From an uncultured Prevotellaceae bacterium (GTDB taxonomy: Bacteria > Bacteroidota > Bacteroidia > Bacteroidales > Bacteroidaceae), in contig CAMKSE010000006.1 in assembly GCA_946415365.1 (NCBI GenBank), positions 124,001-188,000 on the forward strand: DNA of 64,000 nucleotides. The letters are read 5' to 3'. Below the pieces are notes generated by a model. That model made no database searches. It was given only the letters and a program-made list of their open reading frames with translations, and was not told the DNA's origin. Shown here piece by piece: positions 34,421-43,432 of this stretch. Both the position numbers and the translations under genes were made by a program. Positions within the stretch are counted from its first letter, which is position 1. Every line of letters begins with the position of its first letter.

Positions 34421-34462
34421 GTACCTTTGCACCGCACTTTTATTCCTCTGGTGCAAAGATAC
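34421..34462. promoter_or_regulatory. Face-to-face promoters in an inverted repeat
   Basis: GTACCTTTGCACC (34421-34433) and GGTGCAAAGATAC (34450-34462) are inverted copies with one mismatch. The left copy is a rightward -7 box (TACCTTTG) for the amylase. The right copy read leftward is TATCTTTG, a -7 box for the LuxR gene. The two transcription starts would converge inside the 16-bp spacer. Confidence 0.6.
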
Positions 34463-34489
34463 GAAATGTTTCACTAAAATAATAAAGGT

Positions 34490-36802
34490 ATGGAGAAAAA
34501 TATCCAAGAAAGAAAGTTAAACGATTGTACACAATCCAGTAGTTCAGGCCCTTCGCATGTAAGTCGCATAGCCATTGTTAAGAAACTTTGCGCAGCTATG
34601 ACTGCCTCAGCCGTCGTGTGGTTGGTGTATGTTGACAACTGCCACATGCCCAAGCCTTTTGCTTATGGAACTATGGCTCTTGTTATTTTATCTTTTATGA
34701 GCGGATTGTTTGTTTCTGTAGAACGGAAGAAGATAAGAGATGTTGTTATTGGATTGTTGTGGGCGCTGCTGTGGTTCCCTTGGCTATGTTATGAACTGCT
34801 TTCCCGACCTGATGTTTCTGTTCAGTCTTTTGCCTATACGTCAGCTTTGGTTGTGACCGCTACCGTAGTCGCTATGGTTATCTGGTTCATGGCAAAAGAA
34901 CTTAGACACGTGTTGTCTAAATCTGAAAGGAGCAAGCCTGTCCTCATTTTATGTCTGTTGGCGGGCGTATCATCCAATGTCATTGCATCAGCCCCGATAC
35001 GCATAGAGCCGACAGACTGGTATGTAGGTCTGAAGAACCCTACGCTGCAACTGATGCTCTATGGGAAAGATGTAGGTGATGCTACAGTTAGAACAGACTA
35101 TCCTGGTGTCAGAGTCGATTCGATAGTCCGTCTCGACAGTCCCAACTATCTGCTGGTCTATCTGAACATCGCCGATGCACAGGCTGGCGAGATGATGCTG
35201 AGAGTTAACGGGAAACGGATTAGATACCAGTTGAAACAGCGCGAGAAGCGCGGTGAGGAGCGCATCGGTTTCACCTGCTCCGATGTGCTCTATCAACTGG
35301 TGCCCGACCGCTTTGCATCCGGCACGGTGGAGAACGACCAGCTCATCACGATGAACCGCTACCAGTGCGACCGTTCCAACCCCAATCTGCGGCATGGCGG
35401 CAATCTGGAGGGCATCCGCCAACACCTTGATTATTTCAATGAGCTGGGCGTGACAGCCCTGTGGTTCACGCCTGTATTGGAGAACAACTCTCCCGACCGT
35501 GACGGCTATAGTACCTATCATGGCTATGCCCCCACGAATTATTATCAGATAGACCCTCGCTTCGGCAGCAATGATGACTACCGTCGACTCTGCGACGAAG
35601 CACACGAGCATGGGCTGAAAATGGTGATGGACATGATCTTCAACCATTGTGGCTTTGAGCATCCCTGGGTGGCTGACATACCCAGCCGCGACTGGTTCAA
35701 CTGCCCAGAATGGCTGGAGGATGCCAAGGGCGAACCAACACCCAATGCAAAATATCAGCAGACCAGCTACCAGTTAACACCCGTACGCGACCTTTATGCC
35801 TCTGAGATAGACCTGCACGAAACAACGAAGAGTTGGTTTGTGCCGACGATGCCCGACCTTAACCAGCACAATCCACACGTGCTGCGCTATTTGATTCAGA
35901 ACTCCATCTGGTGGATTGAGACAATCGGCATCGACGGCATCCGCATGGACACTTACCCTTACGCTTTCGAGGATGCCATGTCCAGGTGGATGCAGGCTAT
36001 CAACGAGGAATACCCCAACTACAACGTGGTGGGCGAGACCTGGGTGACAGAGCCTGCCTACACCGCCTCGTGGCAAAAGGACAACCGGCTGACGAAGGTG
36101 AATCCCCATCTGCCGACTGTGATGGACTTCGCCTTCTACGACCGCATGGTGCAGGCTGCCGGTGAGGACACTAATGACTATGGCCGTGGCCTCAACCGCA
36201 TCTATAACTCACTGGTCTATGACTACCTGTATCCCAATCCCCGCAGCGTGATGGCCTTCATCGAGAATCATGACACCGACCGCTTTCTCGCTGACGGCTG
36301 TGACACATTAGCACTGCGACAGGCACTGGCCTTGCTTCTGACCATACCGCGCATTCCACAATTATATTATGGCGTAGAAATTCTACTAAACGGAACTAAA
36401 GAAAAGAGCGACGGCAACGTGCGCCAGGACTTCCCCGGCGGATTCTGGGACGACAGTCGCAGTGCTTTCACCACAGAAGGGCGCACTGCTGCAGAAAACA
36501 GCATGTTCCGCTGGCTGAGCCGTCTGCTGCATTGGCGACAGGGCAATGAGGTTATCGCCAAAGGCCGTATGACGCAGTTCATCCCTCATCGCGGTATCTA
36601 TGTCATCGCGCGGCAGTACAAGGGAAAGACCGTACTGACCATCCTCAACGGCACCAACCACGTCACCACCATGCCCATCAGCCGCTATCGCGAAGTCATC
36701 GGCCAGCATCGCCAAGCCACCAACATCGTCTGTGGCTGTAACGTTGACATCAGCAAAGATATCCAACTGCAACCCCGTGAAACGTTAATCCTTGAATTAT
36801 GA
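34490..36802 (+). CDS. Alpha-amylase family glycosidase (neopullulanase-like) with N-terminal membrane domain
   Basis: The 770-aa protein contains a GH13 barrel with all four conserved regions: DMIFNHCG near residue 381, GIRMDTYPYA with the nucleophile Asp near 485, GETWV with the acid/base Glu near 514, and IENHDTD near 590. Before it lies a beta-rich domain typical of cyclomaltodextrinases (about 165-260). It should cleave alpha-1,4 or alpha-1,6 glucan links, as SusA-type enzymes do. Unusually, residues 1-165 carry about four hydrophobic helices before a signal-like segment (VLILCLLAGVSSNVIASA). This suggests a fusion with a membrane protein, or a real start near 34890. The next gene overlaps by 4 bp. 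Confidence 0.88.
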   Translation: MEKNIQERKLNDCTQSSSSGPSHVSRIAIVKKLCAAMTASAVVWLVYVDNCHMPKPFAYGTMALVILSFMSGLFVSVERKKIRDVVIGLLWALLWFPWLCYELLSRPDVSVQSFAYTSALVVTATVVAMVIWFMAKELRHVLSKSERSKPVLILCLLAGVSSNVIASAPIRIEPTDWYVGLKNPTLQLMLYGKDVGDATVRTDYPGVRVDSIVRLDSPNYLLVYLNIADAQAGEMMLRVNGKRIRYQLKQREKRGEERIGFTCSDVLYQLVPDRFASGTVENDQLITMNRYQCDRSNPNLRHGGNLEGIRQHLDYFNELGVTALWFTPVLENNSPDRDGYSTYHGYAPTNYYQIDPRFGSNDDYRRLCDEAHEHGLKMVMDMIFNHCGFEHPWVADIPSRDWFNCPEWLEDAKGEPTPNAKYQQTSYQLTPVRDLYASEIDLHETTKSWFVPTMPDLNQHNPHVLRYLIQNSIWWIETIGIDGIRMDTYPYAFEDAMSRWMQAINEEYPNYNVVGETWVTEPAYTASWQKDNRLTKVNPHLPTVMDFAFYDRMVQAAGEDTNDYGRGLNRIYNSLVYDYLYPNPRSVMAFIENHDTDRFLADGCDTLALRQALALLLTIPRIPQLYYGVEILLNGTKEKSDGNVRQDFPGGFWDDSRSAFTTEGRTAAENSMFRWLSRLLHWRQGNEVIAKGRMTQFIPHRGIYVIARQYKGKTVLTILNGTNHVTTMPISRYREVIGQHRQATNIVCGCNVDISKDIQLQPRETLILEL

Positions 36803-37584
36803 AACCGCTTATCTTAAAAGAAGACATTCTCGCTGCATTCCGTGAACTCGGGATACAGCAGGGAATGACGGTGATGACGCACACCTCACTGAGTAGCCTC
36901 GGCTACGTCTGCGGCGGCGCGCAGACAGTCATCGAAGCCTTGTTGGAAACGGTTACCCGTGAGGGGACCATCGTGATGCCCACGCAATCGTGGAAGAATC
37001 TTGACCCCGACGTTGGGGTACACAGCGAAATAAGTGAAGCCGACTGGCAGAGACTCCGCGACCACTGGCCAGCCTACGACAAGCGGCTGACCCCGACGCA
37101 GACGATGGGAACCGTGGCTGAGATGTTCCGGAAGTGGCCAGGGACGCTCCGCAGCGACCATCCCGCCCGCTCCGTCGCTGCCAACGGCAGGGACGCCCGG
37201 CGGCTGACGAAGAGCCATGACCTACAGAATATCTTTGGCGACGGTTCTCCAATAGGTCGCCTTTACAATCTCGATGCTTACGTACTGCTCATTGGCGTGG
37301 GCTATGACAAGAACACCTCGCTCCACTTAGCTGACGCCCGCGCCAACTACCCCGGCAAGCACAATTCCTTGGAGCATAGCGCCGTCTACGAGTCAGGCAA
37401 ACGAGTGTGGAAAGCCTATGAGACGCTCTATGTAGATGGCCACGATTTCGTGCAAATCGGCGAGGCTTTTGAGCAGACGCACACCGTCAGGAAGGTAACG
37501 CTTGGCAATGCCACGCTCCGTCTGATGTGCCAGCGCGAACTCGTAGATTTCGCCGTCAACTGGATAGAAAGGTTCAGATTGTAG
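36799..37584 (+). CDS. AAC(3)-family aminoglycoside N-acetyltransferase-like protein
   Basis: The 261-aa protein has the antibiotic_NAT fold signature: MTHTSLSSLGYVCGG and ALLETVTREGTIVMPTQSW, then RSDHPARSVAANG and LIGVGYDKNTSLHLAD. It transfers acetyl from acetyl-CoA to an amine. Chromosomal members of this family often do not confer aminoglycoside resistance, and Bacteroidales are intrinsically resistant through poor uptake, so a metabolic substrate is possible. Its ATG overlaps the amylase stop (ATGA), so it is translated with the amylase. High GC matches the amylase and differs from the AT-rich genes nearby. Confidence 0.85.
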   Translation: MKPLILKEDILAAFRELGIQQGMTVMTHTSLSSLGYVCGGAQTVIEALLETVTREGTIVMPTQSWKNLDPDVGVHSEISEADWQRLRDHWPAYDKRLTPTQTMGTVAEMFRKWPGTLRSDHPARSVAANGRDARRLTKSHDLQNIFGDGSPIGRLYNLDAYVLLIGVGYDKNTSLHLADARANYPGKHNSLEHSAVYESGKRVWKAYETLYVDGHDFVQIGEAFEQTHTVRKVTLGNATLRLMCQRELVDFAVNWIERFRL

Positions 37585-37680
37585 GCTAGTATTATCATTG
37601 TGTTATTGTGAAAACGCAATCAAATTTTATCAAAAATGGAGAAAATCTTTCAAGATACATCGTAATATCGAATATTATTC

Positions 37681-37690
37681 GTACTTTTGC
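37681..37690 (+). other. GTANNTTTGC sequence: candidate ICE attachment core or promoter
   Basis: GTACTTTTGC matches both the 10-bp CTnDOT-type integration site core (GTANNTTTGC) and a -7 promoter box. It lies 246 bp from the last conjugation gene and 96 bp after the chromosomal acetyltransferase gene, where an element end is expected. Similar boxes occur elsewhere in the window as plain promoters, so this is a candidate only. Confidence 0.35.
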
Positions 37691-37734
37691 ACCCAATGAT
37701 GAGTCACAACAAGGCTGGTGGCTCGTCATCGGGT
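37691..37734. repeat. 17-bp inverted repeat next to the candidate attachment core
   Basis: 37691-37707 pairs with 37718-37734 (one mismatch, two G-T pairs) around a 10-nt loop. It directly abuts the GTACTTTTGC box. It could be a recombinase or factor site at the element end, or the 5' hairpin of a transcript. The remainder of 37735-37926 shows nothing I can support. Confidence 0.45.
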
Positions 37735-37926
37735 GTTCATTGAAGCAATTTGTAGCAGTTCGGAGAAGGGAGTACGGTCTCTAAATCGTAACCCGATTTT
37801 TCCTCCATCTCCCAAACTGCCTTTATATAAAGAAAGATTGCAATTTCTGACAAAGTTACGAAAAAAAGAGGAGATATATCATCGTGTCCCTCAATTATTA
37901 AGCTTTTTTCTACTCTCAGCTCACTT

Positions 37927-40107
37927 TCACTTTACTTTGAACTTGTTAATCTCATCAATCATATTCTTGATGTCAAGATTGACATTGACAAAGTTCTGGT
38001 AAAGGATTCGTTCCTTAGCATCCTTTGACGGGAACTGGTAAAACTTCGGAAGGGGTACATATTCGGACTCCTCCTGCTGTATTTCCTTCATGTCAAAGTC
38101 TGTCTTGCAGTAGAACTTGGATGTCTGGAACTCCTCTGACTCCTGGATGTTCATGGTTCCACCGTGGCCTGTCTTCGTCTTCACGAAGTCACGAGCCACC
38201 TGACCACATATCCAGCCTGTAGGCATATCACTGATTTTAGAGGCAGGAACAAGACTGTCCATATTCTCATTGAGATTGATGGAGGTCTTGTCGCGGTCAA
38301 TCGTCACGCCTTTCTTCAGCTGAACAACTTTTCCGAAGATGTCATTGCTGAGCCATTCCAGCGTCTCTTTTGCTCTGGCAGAGCCGGAAACAACGTTACC
38401 AACAGTCGTGATAATCTTCTGCATACCCGTCTTACCGTAGTCTGCCTCCAGCTGTGGCAGTTCCTGAAAGCCCAATGCAACGCTCACTTTGTTGCTTCGG
38501 GCTGTGCCAATCAATCGGTCAATCTTATGGAAATACAGGGTAGGAAGCTCATCAACGATAATGCTTACAGGAATATTCTTTCCTTGGCCGGTATTGACAC
38601 GGGTGACAAGTCGATTTAGAATCAGGGCGTTCAGAGCACCAATGATGCTTTCCATTTCGGGGTCATTGGCTATCAGCAGGTAGCTGGGATTTGCAGGATC
38701 ACTGACCTTCAAATCGAAATCATCACCGTCTTTGTGGAAAATCCAGTAGGATTCTTTGGTAGCAAGTCGTGAGGTATAGACACGAAGCGTACCTATCATA
38801 CCTTCCAGCTGCTCCATCGCCTTGTTCTTCATAGCCGTCTGGAACGGACCGAGTAGGGGAGCAACCTCATTGTCGGTTTCAAGAACCTCAAAGATGGTCT
38901 GATAGTCGAGGTTGAGGAATGACAGGATATGTGGCATATCCGAGTATTTCCCAAGCCAATAGGCTGGCTCGACTTCTTCGCCCATTTTGTTGAATACCCT
39001 GCCAGTAGGCTTCGGCCTGTGTGTCTTCGGCTCTTCCGTCATTTCCGCTATCAGTGGATGACCGTCTTTATCATAAGGCACTCTTTTGTAGTTTACAAAG
39101 AAGTAGATACAGGCAGCAAGAAAGTTCACGGCTGATGTCTGGAAGAACTGGTCACTGCCACCGCCACCTTCTTTCTTGCCTTTCTGCAAGGACTCCAGCA
39201 AGGTTTCTGCCGTTTCACTGGCTGCTGCAAGGTTGCCGATGTATTTCTGCTGGATAGGATTAACCCGACGTGAATACTCCACATCGACGAAGTTGATGAT
39301 GTTGAACTTGCAGCCCTTGGGCAGTTTCCCTTCTTTCTGGTTCTTTTTATAGTGGTAGTATAGCTTGGTGGCCAGTGTCGGGAACTTGTAATCGTAAACG
39401 ACCATTGCAAAGCCTTTGGCAGAGTGTTGACGGATAAACGGCTCGATGATGGAGAATGTCTTACCAGAGCCAGGTGTACCTACAACCCATGTGCCTCTGA
39501 ATGGATTCACAATGTTCACCCATCCCTTACGGAACTTACCCTTATAGTAGTAGCGCATGGGGATATTCACGCTATACTTGTTGTCCTGACGTTCCTGGCA
39601 CTGCTCAAAAGATTCGTTTTCAAAGTTGAATCGGTCTTTCAAGAGTCCTTCCTTCAGGAACTTTGAGATATTATCAAGGGCTACATGGATAAGGATGGTT
39701 CCAATAATGGAAGCTGCCATATATAGCCAGATATTCAATGGTAGGGAATAAAAACGAGAGTCTATCCGATGACCGAAGAGCCACACGGACAGGACTGTGA
39801 TGAAGATTCCGCAGACGAGAGGATAGAACACCTGCTTACGGGCATCGAACTCCAAATGCTTCTTATTCCTGGTACCAATACAGGTGACACAAATGACAAG
39901 AATCGTGGCTACTTTACTCCATATCAGATTACCGTCATTATAGATGAACCACCGCTTGATACGGTCGTGGATGTCACAGAGAATACCTCCCCAATAGTCA
40001 AGAAGTTCCGGGCGTATGGCATACTCAAAGAACTCTATGACAAGGGATAGATAGATGACAGCCCTGAAGATTTTGTAGGCAGTTTGAAGCTCTTTTGTCT
40101 CTTCCAT
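37927..40107 (-). CDS. Type IV coupling protein (VirD4/TraD-like ATPase)
   Basis: The 726-aa protein has N-terminal membrane segments (about 60-75 and 95-150). The ATPase domain carries Walker A VGTPGSGKTFSII near residue 215 and Walker B SIIVDELPTLYFH near 520. Coupling proteins bring the relaxase-DNA complex to the conjugation channel at the inner membrane. In Bacteroides elements this protein is called MobC or TraG-like. It is the last gene of the leftward tra series and 20 bp after the lipoprotein gene. No relaxase of this ICE is in the window; the only relaxase belongs to the inserted element. Confidence 0.88.
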   Translation of the reverse strand: MEETKELQTAYKIFRAVIYLSLVIEFFEYAIRPELLDYWGGILCDIHDRIKRWFIYNDGNLIWSKVATILVICVTCIGTRNKKHLEFDARKQVFYPLVCGIFITVLSVWLFGHRIDSRFYSLPLNIWLYMAASIIGTILIHVALDNISKFLKEGLLKDRFNFENESFEQCQERQDNKYSVNIPMRYYYKGKFRKGWVNIVNPFRGTWVVGTPGSGKTFSIIEPFIRQHSAKGFAMVVYDYKFPTLATKLYYHYKKNQKEGKLPKGCKFNIINFVDVEYSRRVNPIQQKYIGNLAAASETAETLLESLQKGKKEGGGGSDQFFQTSAVNFLAACIYFFVNYKRVPYDKDGHPLIAEMTEEPKTHRPKPTGRVFNKMGEEVEPAYWLGKYSDMPHILSFLNLDYQTIFEVLETDNEVAPLLGPFQTAMKNKAMEQLEGMIGTLRVYTSRLATKESYWIFHKDGDDFDLKVSDPANPSYLLIANDPEMESIIGALNALILNRLVTRVNTGQGKNIPVSIIVDELPTLYFHKIDRLIGTARSNKVSVALGFQELPQLEADYGKTGMQKIITTVGNVVSGSARAKETLEWLSNDIFGKVVQLKKGVTIDRDKTSINLNENMDSLVPASKISDMPTGWICGQVARDFVKTKTGHGGTMNIQESEEFQTSKFYCKTDFDMKEIQQEESEYVPLPKFYQFPSKDAKERILYQNFVNVNLDIKNMIDEINKFKVK

Positions 40108-40131
40108 TTCGACTTAAAGTAAATGTTTCTT

Positions 40132-40788
40132 CTAATTGTATAACGTAATGATTGGACGTGCTTTATGTGCTTGGTCTTTTGGTGTTTCTTGAAGTGCTCC
40201 ACTACCTAATGAGAATAGCCAGGCTTTGACAGTTTCCTGTCCTTCCACCTCTGTTGAAGTCCAGTACCAGCATTCGTCTGGGGCATCTGGAATCGGGTCG
40301 CCGCCACACTTGATGATAATGGGATTGATGAGACATCGGCTCTCATAGAGTAGGCGCATCTGAGCCACCGAAGGGATATATGCACTTTGGCCATAAGTCC
40401 ATACGGAAAAGACGGATTCTGCCAATGGTGATTCCACATCTTTTGTCGTAAACATCTTGTAGGTGTTTACATTCCCATCGTATGCTGTAATGTCTGCAGA
40501 GGTGTTCTGCTTGACGCTGATGGTGTCGGCAAATGCAGAAGGATAGAGATCATGAAGGAACACGGCATAGCCAGTCCCTTCCATCTTCTCACTTTGATTG
40601 ATGTTGAATACAACGGCAATAGGCGTTTTGCCCAGTTCATTACAGGTCTCATATGTTGTGACCTTACCATCAGTACAGAGTACATGACAGGGCTTCATGG
40701 CCGTGTCGGGGAAGTCTCTGTGCTCATCGCAGCTGACAACAGTTATCAGCAAGGTCATTGAATAGATGAATGTCTTTATTGATTTCAT
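40132..40788 (-). CDS. Lipoprotein of the conjugation operon, DUF1566-like
   Basis: The 218-aa protein has a lipoprotein signal MKSIKTFIYSMTLLITVVSC with Cys 20. The C-terminal part (WYWTSTEVEGQETVKAWLF, SLGSG, ARPI) resembles DUF1566/FGE-like folds often found on Bacteroidetes surface proteins. It may be a surface adhesin or entry-exclusion factor of the element. It sits between the TraO-like gene and the coupling protein gene. Confidence 0.65.
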   Translation of the reverse strand: MKSIKTFIYSMTLLITVVSCDEHRDFPDTAMKPCHVLCTDGKVTTYETCNELGKTPIAVVFNINQSEKMEGTGYAVFLHDLYPSAFADTISVKQNTSADITAYDGNVNTYKMFTTKDVESPLAESVFSVWTYGQSAYIPSVAQMRLLYESRCLINPIIIKCGGDPIPDAPDECWYWTSTEVEGQETVKAWLFSLGSGALQETPKDQAHKARPIITLYN

Positions 40789-40797
40789 TGTGCAGTC

Positions 40798-41304
40798 TTA
40801 TTTTGTGGGTATCTTGATTCCAATTACAACTCCTGTTCTGAACAGGTCTTCACCTCTTAGTACAAGGTCTGTCTTTACCTGCCAGAAGATGTTCCAGCCG
40901 TGTCGAAGGGCATAGTTGTGCTCATAACCCAGATGAACGGCTCCGATGAACTTGTCGGTATCGCTACCGCCAGAAGCACCAAACCTGATATTGCCGTAGT
41001 TGTTCCTGCCTCTTACTACACAGGGTTTGTAGGCTATGCCGATTCCCCAGGTGTTGTAATTATGCCAGAACGATTCTGGGCATACATGGCCACAAGACTC
41101 GCATTCGTCCCATTTCAGATAGCCGTTGACAAAGTATTCCCAGGCATTATGATACTTGGTCTCATGCTCCCATGACAGTGTAGCATCGAAGCCTCTCTCA
41201 TAGAGTGCGCCCATACCGAGTGATATACGGTCACTATGGCTCTGAGCCATCATAGACATAGCACAGAAGGCTATGGCAATTATAGTAAACAGTGTTCTTT
41301 TCAT
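40798..41304 (-). CDS. TraO-like outer membrane conjugation protein
   Basis: The 168-aa protein starts with a signal peptide ending AMSMMAQ. The mature part has alternating hydrophobic residues with aromatic ends (RISLGMGALYERGFDATLSW), as in a small beta-barrel. Size, order after TraN, and the terminal VVIGIKIP strand fit TraO of CTnDOT-type elements. The function of TraO is not established; an outer membrane part of the mating apparatus is likely. Confidence 0.6.
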   Translation of the reverse strand: MKRTLFTIIAIAFCAMSMMAQSHSDRISLGMGALYERGFDATLSWEHETKYHNAWEYFVNGYLKWDECESCGHVCPESFWHNYNTWGIGIAYKPCVVRGRNNYGNIRFGASGGSDTDKFIGAVHLGYEHNYALRHGWNIFWQVKTDLVLRGEDLFRTGVVIGIKIPTK

Positions 41305-41308
41305 TGTC

Positions 41309-42160
41309 CTATTCCTCCTTCAACATAAGATGGTTAAAAGAATCGGCAGAGAGAACATCCTCATAATCAATGTTCAGGCTAAGAGTTCTGCCGCTAATCT
41401 GCTTCTCAGACAACTCAATGGTCAGCACTTTGTCATTGGGGAAGGTCATCTTCTTCAGGACTACAATATTACGATAGCCATACTTGAACGATGTGGCGTT
41501 TTCAAGTGTCATGGCCGGTGTCAGCTCGATAACCTGGGAGTTTGTTGCCTTGGATTGTTTCTTGTCTGCAAGCTTGAAACGCATTTCGTCAATGTCAAAC
41601 TTGATATTGGTACGGTTCTCGATGGAGAAGTCCAGGAAGAAATAGTCGCCGACCGTATAGATGTTGTTCAGACGAATGACCATCCTGTGCATTTTTGTGC
41701 TGACGTTCCTGATTCTTGCAGGAGAGTTCCATATCTGACGGGCATAGCGGGTCATATCCTCTGTTGATAGACTGACAGCAGGATTATTATATGCAATCTT
41801 TTCTTCTGGCTGAATAGTCTTGTCGGTAACAGCCTCCTGCAGCCTTGTGGTGTAGATAAGGGCATACTGAGTCCTGTATCTCTCAGTTACAATGGTGACA
41901 ATAGCAAGGATCTCACCATCTTCATGTACGTCTGCACCTTCCTTGGGCTTCAGGCGAATGGTGTTGTTAATGGGCTGGTCACCAACCACCTTGTCTGTGG
42001 AAATATCGACGAAGCGGACTGGCTCCGTGGCTGTGATTACAGTGGTGACTTGCTCATTGACAGTGAGCTGTTCCATCTCTTCATAAGTCTGCTGTGCCAT
42101 GACAGGCATCGCAGAAAAAGCGCACAAAATCAGTGCGGCAATGGTTTTGAATGTCTTCAT
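41309..42160 (-). CDS. traN: TraN, VirB9-like conjugation protein
   Basis: The start is placed at 42160 (MKTFKTIAALILCAFSAMPVMAQ) because it gives a good signal peptide and removes the overlap into traM that the start at 42214 would cause. The mature protein, about 260 aa, has the DUF4138 layout: PVRFVDISTDKVVGDQ, NTIRLKP and YRTQYALIYT, then the C-terminal beta domain with IRLNNIYTVGDYFFLDFSI. In this group TraN forms part of the outer membrane core complex with TraM. It follows traM with a 13-bp gap. Confidence 0.85.
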   Translation of the reverse strand: MKTFKTIAALILCAFSAMPVMAQQTYEEMEQLTVNEQVTTVITATEPVRFVDISTDKVVGDQPINNTIRLKPKEGADVHEDGEILAIVTIVTERYRTQYALIYTTRLQEAVTDKTIQPEEKIAYNNPAVSLSTEDMTRYARQIWNSPARIRNVSTKMHRMVIRLNNIYTVGDYFFLDFSIENRTNIKFDIDEMRFKLADKKQSKATNSQVIELTPAMTLENATSFKYGYRNIVVLKKMTFPNDKVLTIELSEKQISGRTLSLNIDYEDVLSADSFNHLMLKEE

Positions 42161-42173
42161 TTCTATGATGTTT

Positions 42174-43421
42174 TTAATTGTTCTTCTTCTCTTTTCCATT
42201 GACAAGGTAAACAAACGTACCGTACTTTAACTTGGCACTGTTCTTTTTGATGGCCTTGCCTATGGCGTTACTCGTTTTCTGATAAGCATTAGTGATAGCT
42301 TGCATACCCCATTGTGATAGGCTATTGTTGGATGTGGTAGTTCCCATGTTCATGTTACCGCTCATGGCTCCAGATGCCACATCCTTGGTGGTTTCACGGA
42401 ATGCGCTTCCTGGCACATACAACCCTTCAAGTCCGTCTGTATCGTATATGGAGAGGCTTACCTTGATAAGCTCATCATCAACAAGGATGCTCTTGACACT
42501 TCCCTTGACACGTTGGCTTCCGAAACCGCTCATAATCGCATAGATATAAGAGCCTTTCGGTACGACAGTCTCGTTAATCTCGATGTCATCAAGTAAACGA
42601 AGCCGGACACGGGAGCCGTCAACGGCTTTCACGTTCTCGTCGATGATAGCTTTGATAAGCTTCTTCTCTGGCTCGTTCTCGCATAGTGTGTTGAAATAGT
42701 CTGATGTGACTTTGACCTTTTTCACCACCTCCTGGGCTTCCTCATCTTCATCAATGGCCTTCACGCTACGCTCGTTAATCTCTACCTTACCTTCTACCTT
42801 ACCGCCGCTTGGCTGTTGGACTTGCTGAGCCTGTTGTGACTGTTGAGCCTGTTCTTCCTGTGACTGTGGAGTAGGGGAAGTGGCCGCCTGTCCCTGAAGA
42901 CGAGCCTGTGCCAAAGCTCTGTTCAACTCTTCCATTGCATTATTTTCTCTTTGCTGACTAAGGGCTACTCGCTCATCCTCAGTCATGGATGTCCCATTGT
43001 TCAGGTCTTTTCCTTTTTGGGCACTTTTTTGCAATTGCTCCTGCATTTCAGCAAGTTTCTTCGCTTCTTCTGATTCCAGTGAGGCACGCTCTTCTTCGGA
43101 ATAACGGCTATTGTATTCTTCCTTTTCTTCTTCATTGTTACGGTCGATATTATCTACGGCTGAATAATCATCGATCTTACCGTATGACTTCAGCATACTC
43201 TCATATTTGCTGCCTATACCATCTCCCTTCACCCTTGCATCTGGTAGTTCCGGGTTCAAGTATTCAGTGGTTTGCAGGTTCTTGTTGCCTATATCAGCTA
43301 CCTCCGTGTCAAAGATGTCAAAGATAAAGTAGCCAGTAGCCAACAAAGGGATATAGATAATGAGAGGCAGCATATACTTTGGCTGCTTGAAATTGATTTT
43401 CTTGAAAATATCCATTGCCAT
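42174..43421 (-). CDS. traM: TraM, VirB10-like conjugation protein
   Basis: The 415-aa protein has one N-terminal membrane helix (LPLIIYIPLLATGYFIF near residue 20). A long Gln/Glu-rich periplasmic linker follows (QQSQQAQQVQQPS), and then a C-terminal beta-barrel-like domain (TVVPKGSYIYAIMSGFGS, VKSILVDDELIKVSLSIYD, GLYVPGSAF). This is the classic layout of TraM of CTnDOT, which spans both membranes and links ATPases to the outer core. It is 11 bp after the small TraL-like gene. Confidence 0.88.
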   Translation of the reverse strand: MAMDIFKKINFKQPKYMLPLIIYIPLLATGYFIFDIFDTEVADIGNKNLQTTEYLNPELPDARVKGDGIGSKYESMLKSYGKIDDYSAVDNIDRNNEEEKEEYNSRYSEEERASLESEEAKKLAEMQEQLQKSAQKGKDLNNGTSMTEDERVALSQQRENNAMEELNRALAQARLQGQAATSPTPQSQEEQAQQSQQAQQVQQPSGGKVEGKVEINERSVKAIDEDEEAQEVVKKVKVTSDYFNTLCENEPEKKLIKAIIDENVKAVDGSRVRLRLLDDIEINETVVPKGSYIYAIMSGFGSQRVKGSVKSILVDDELIKVSLSIYDTDGLEGLYVPGSAFRETTKDVASGAMSGNMNMGTTTSNNSLSQWGMQAITNAYQKTSNAIGKAIKKNSAKLKYGTFVYLVNGKEKKNN

Positions 43422-43432
43422 ATTATAACTGT

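Noticed and set aside
34988..35662. Leftward 224-codon frame inside the amylase gene.
   Set aside because: The amylase catalytic motifs are on the other strand; high GC produces long shadow frames here.
37740..37830. Possible tRNA remnant at the ICE end (TCTCTAAATC stretch).
   Set aside because: No cloverleaf could be built: the acceptor and T-arm pairings are missing.
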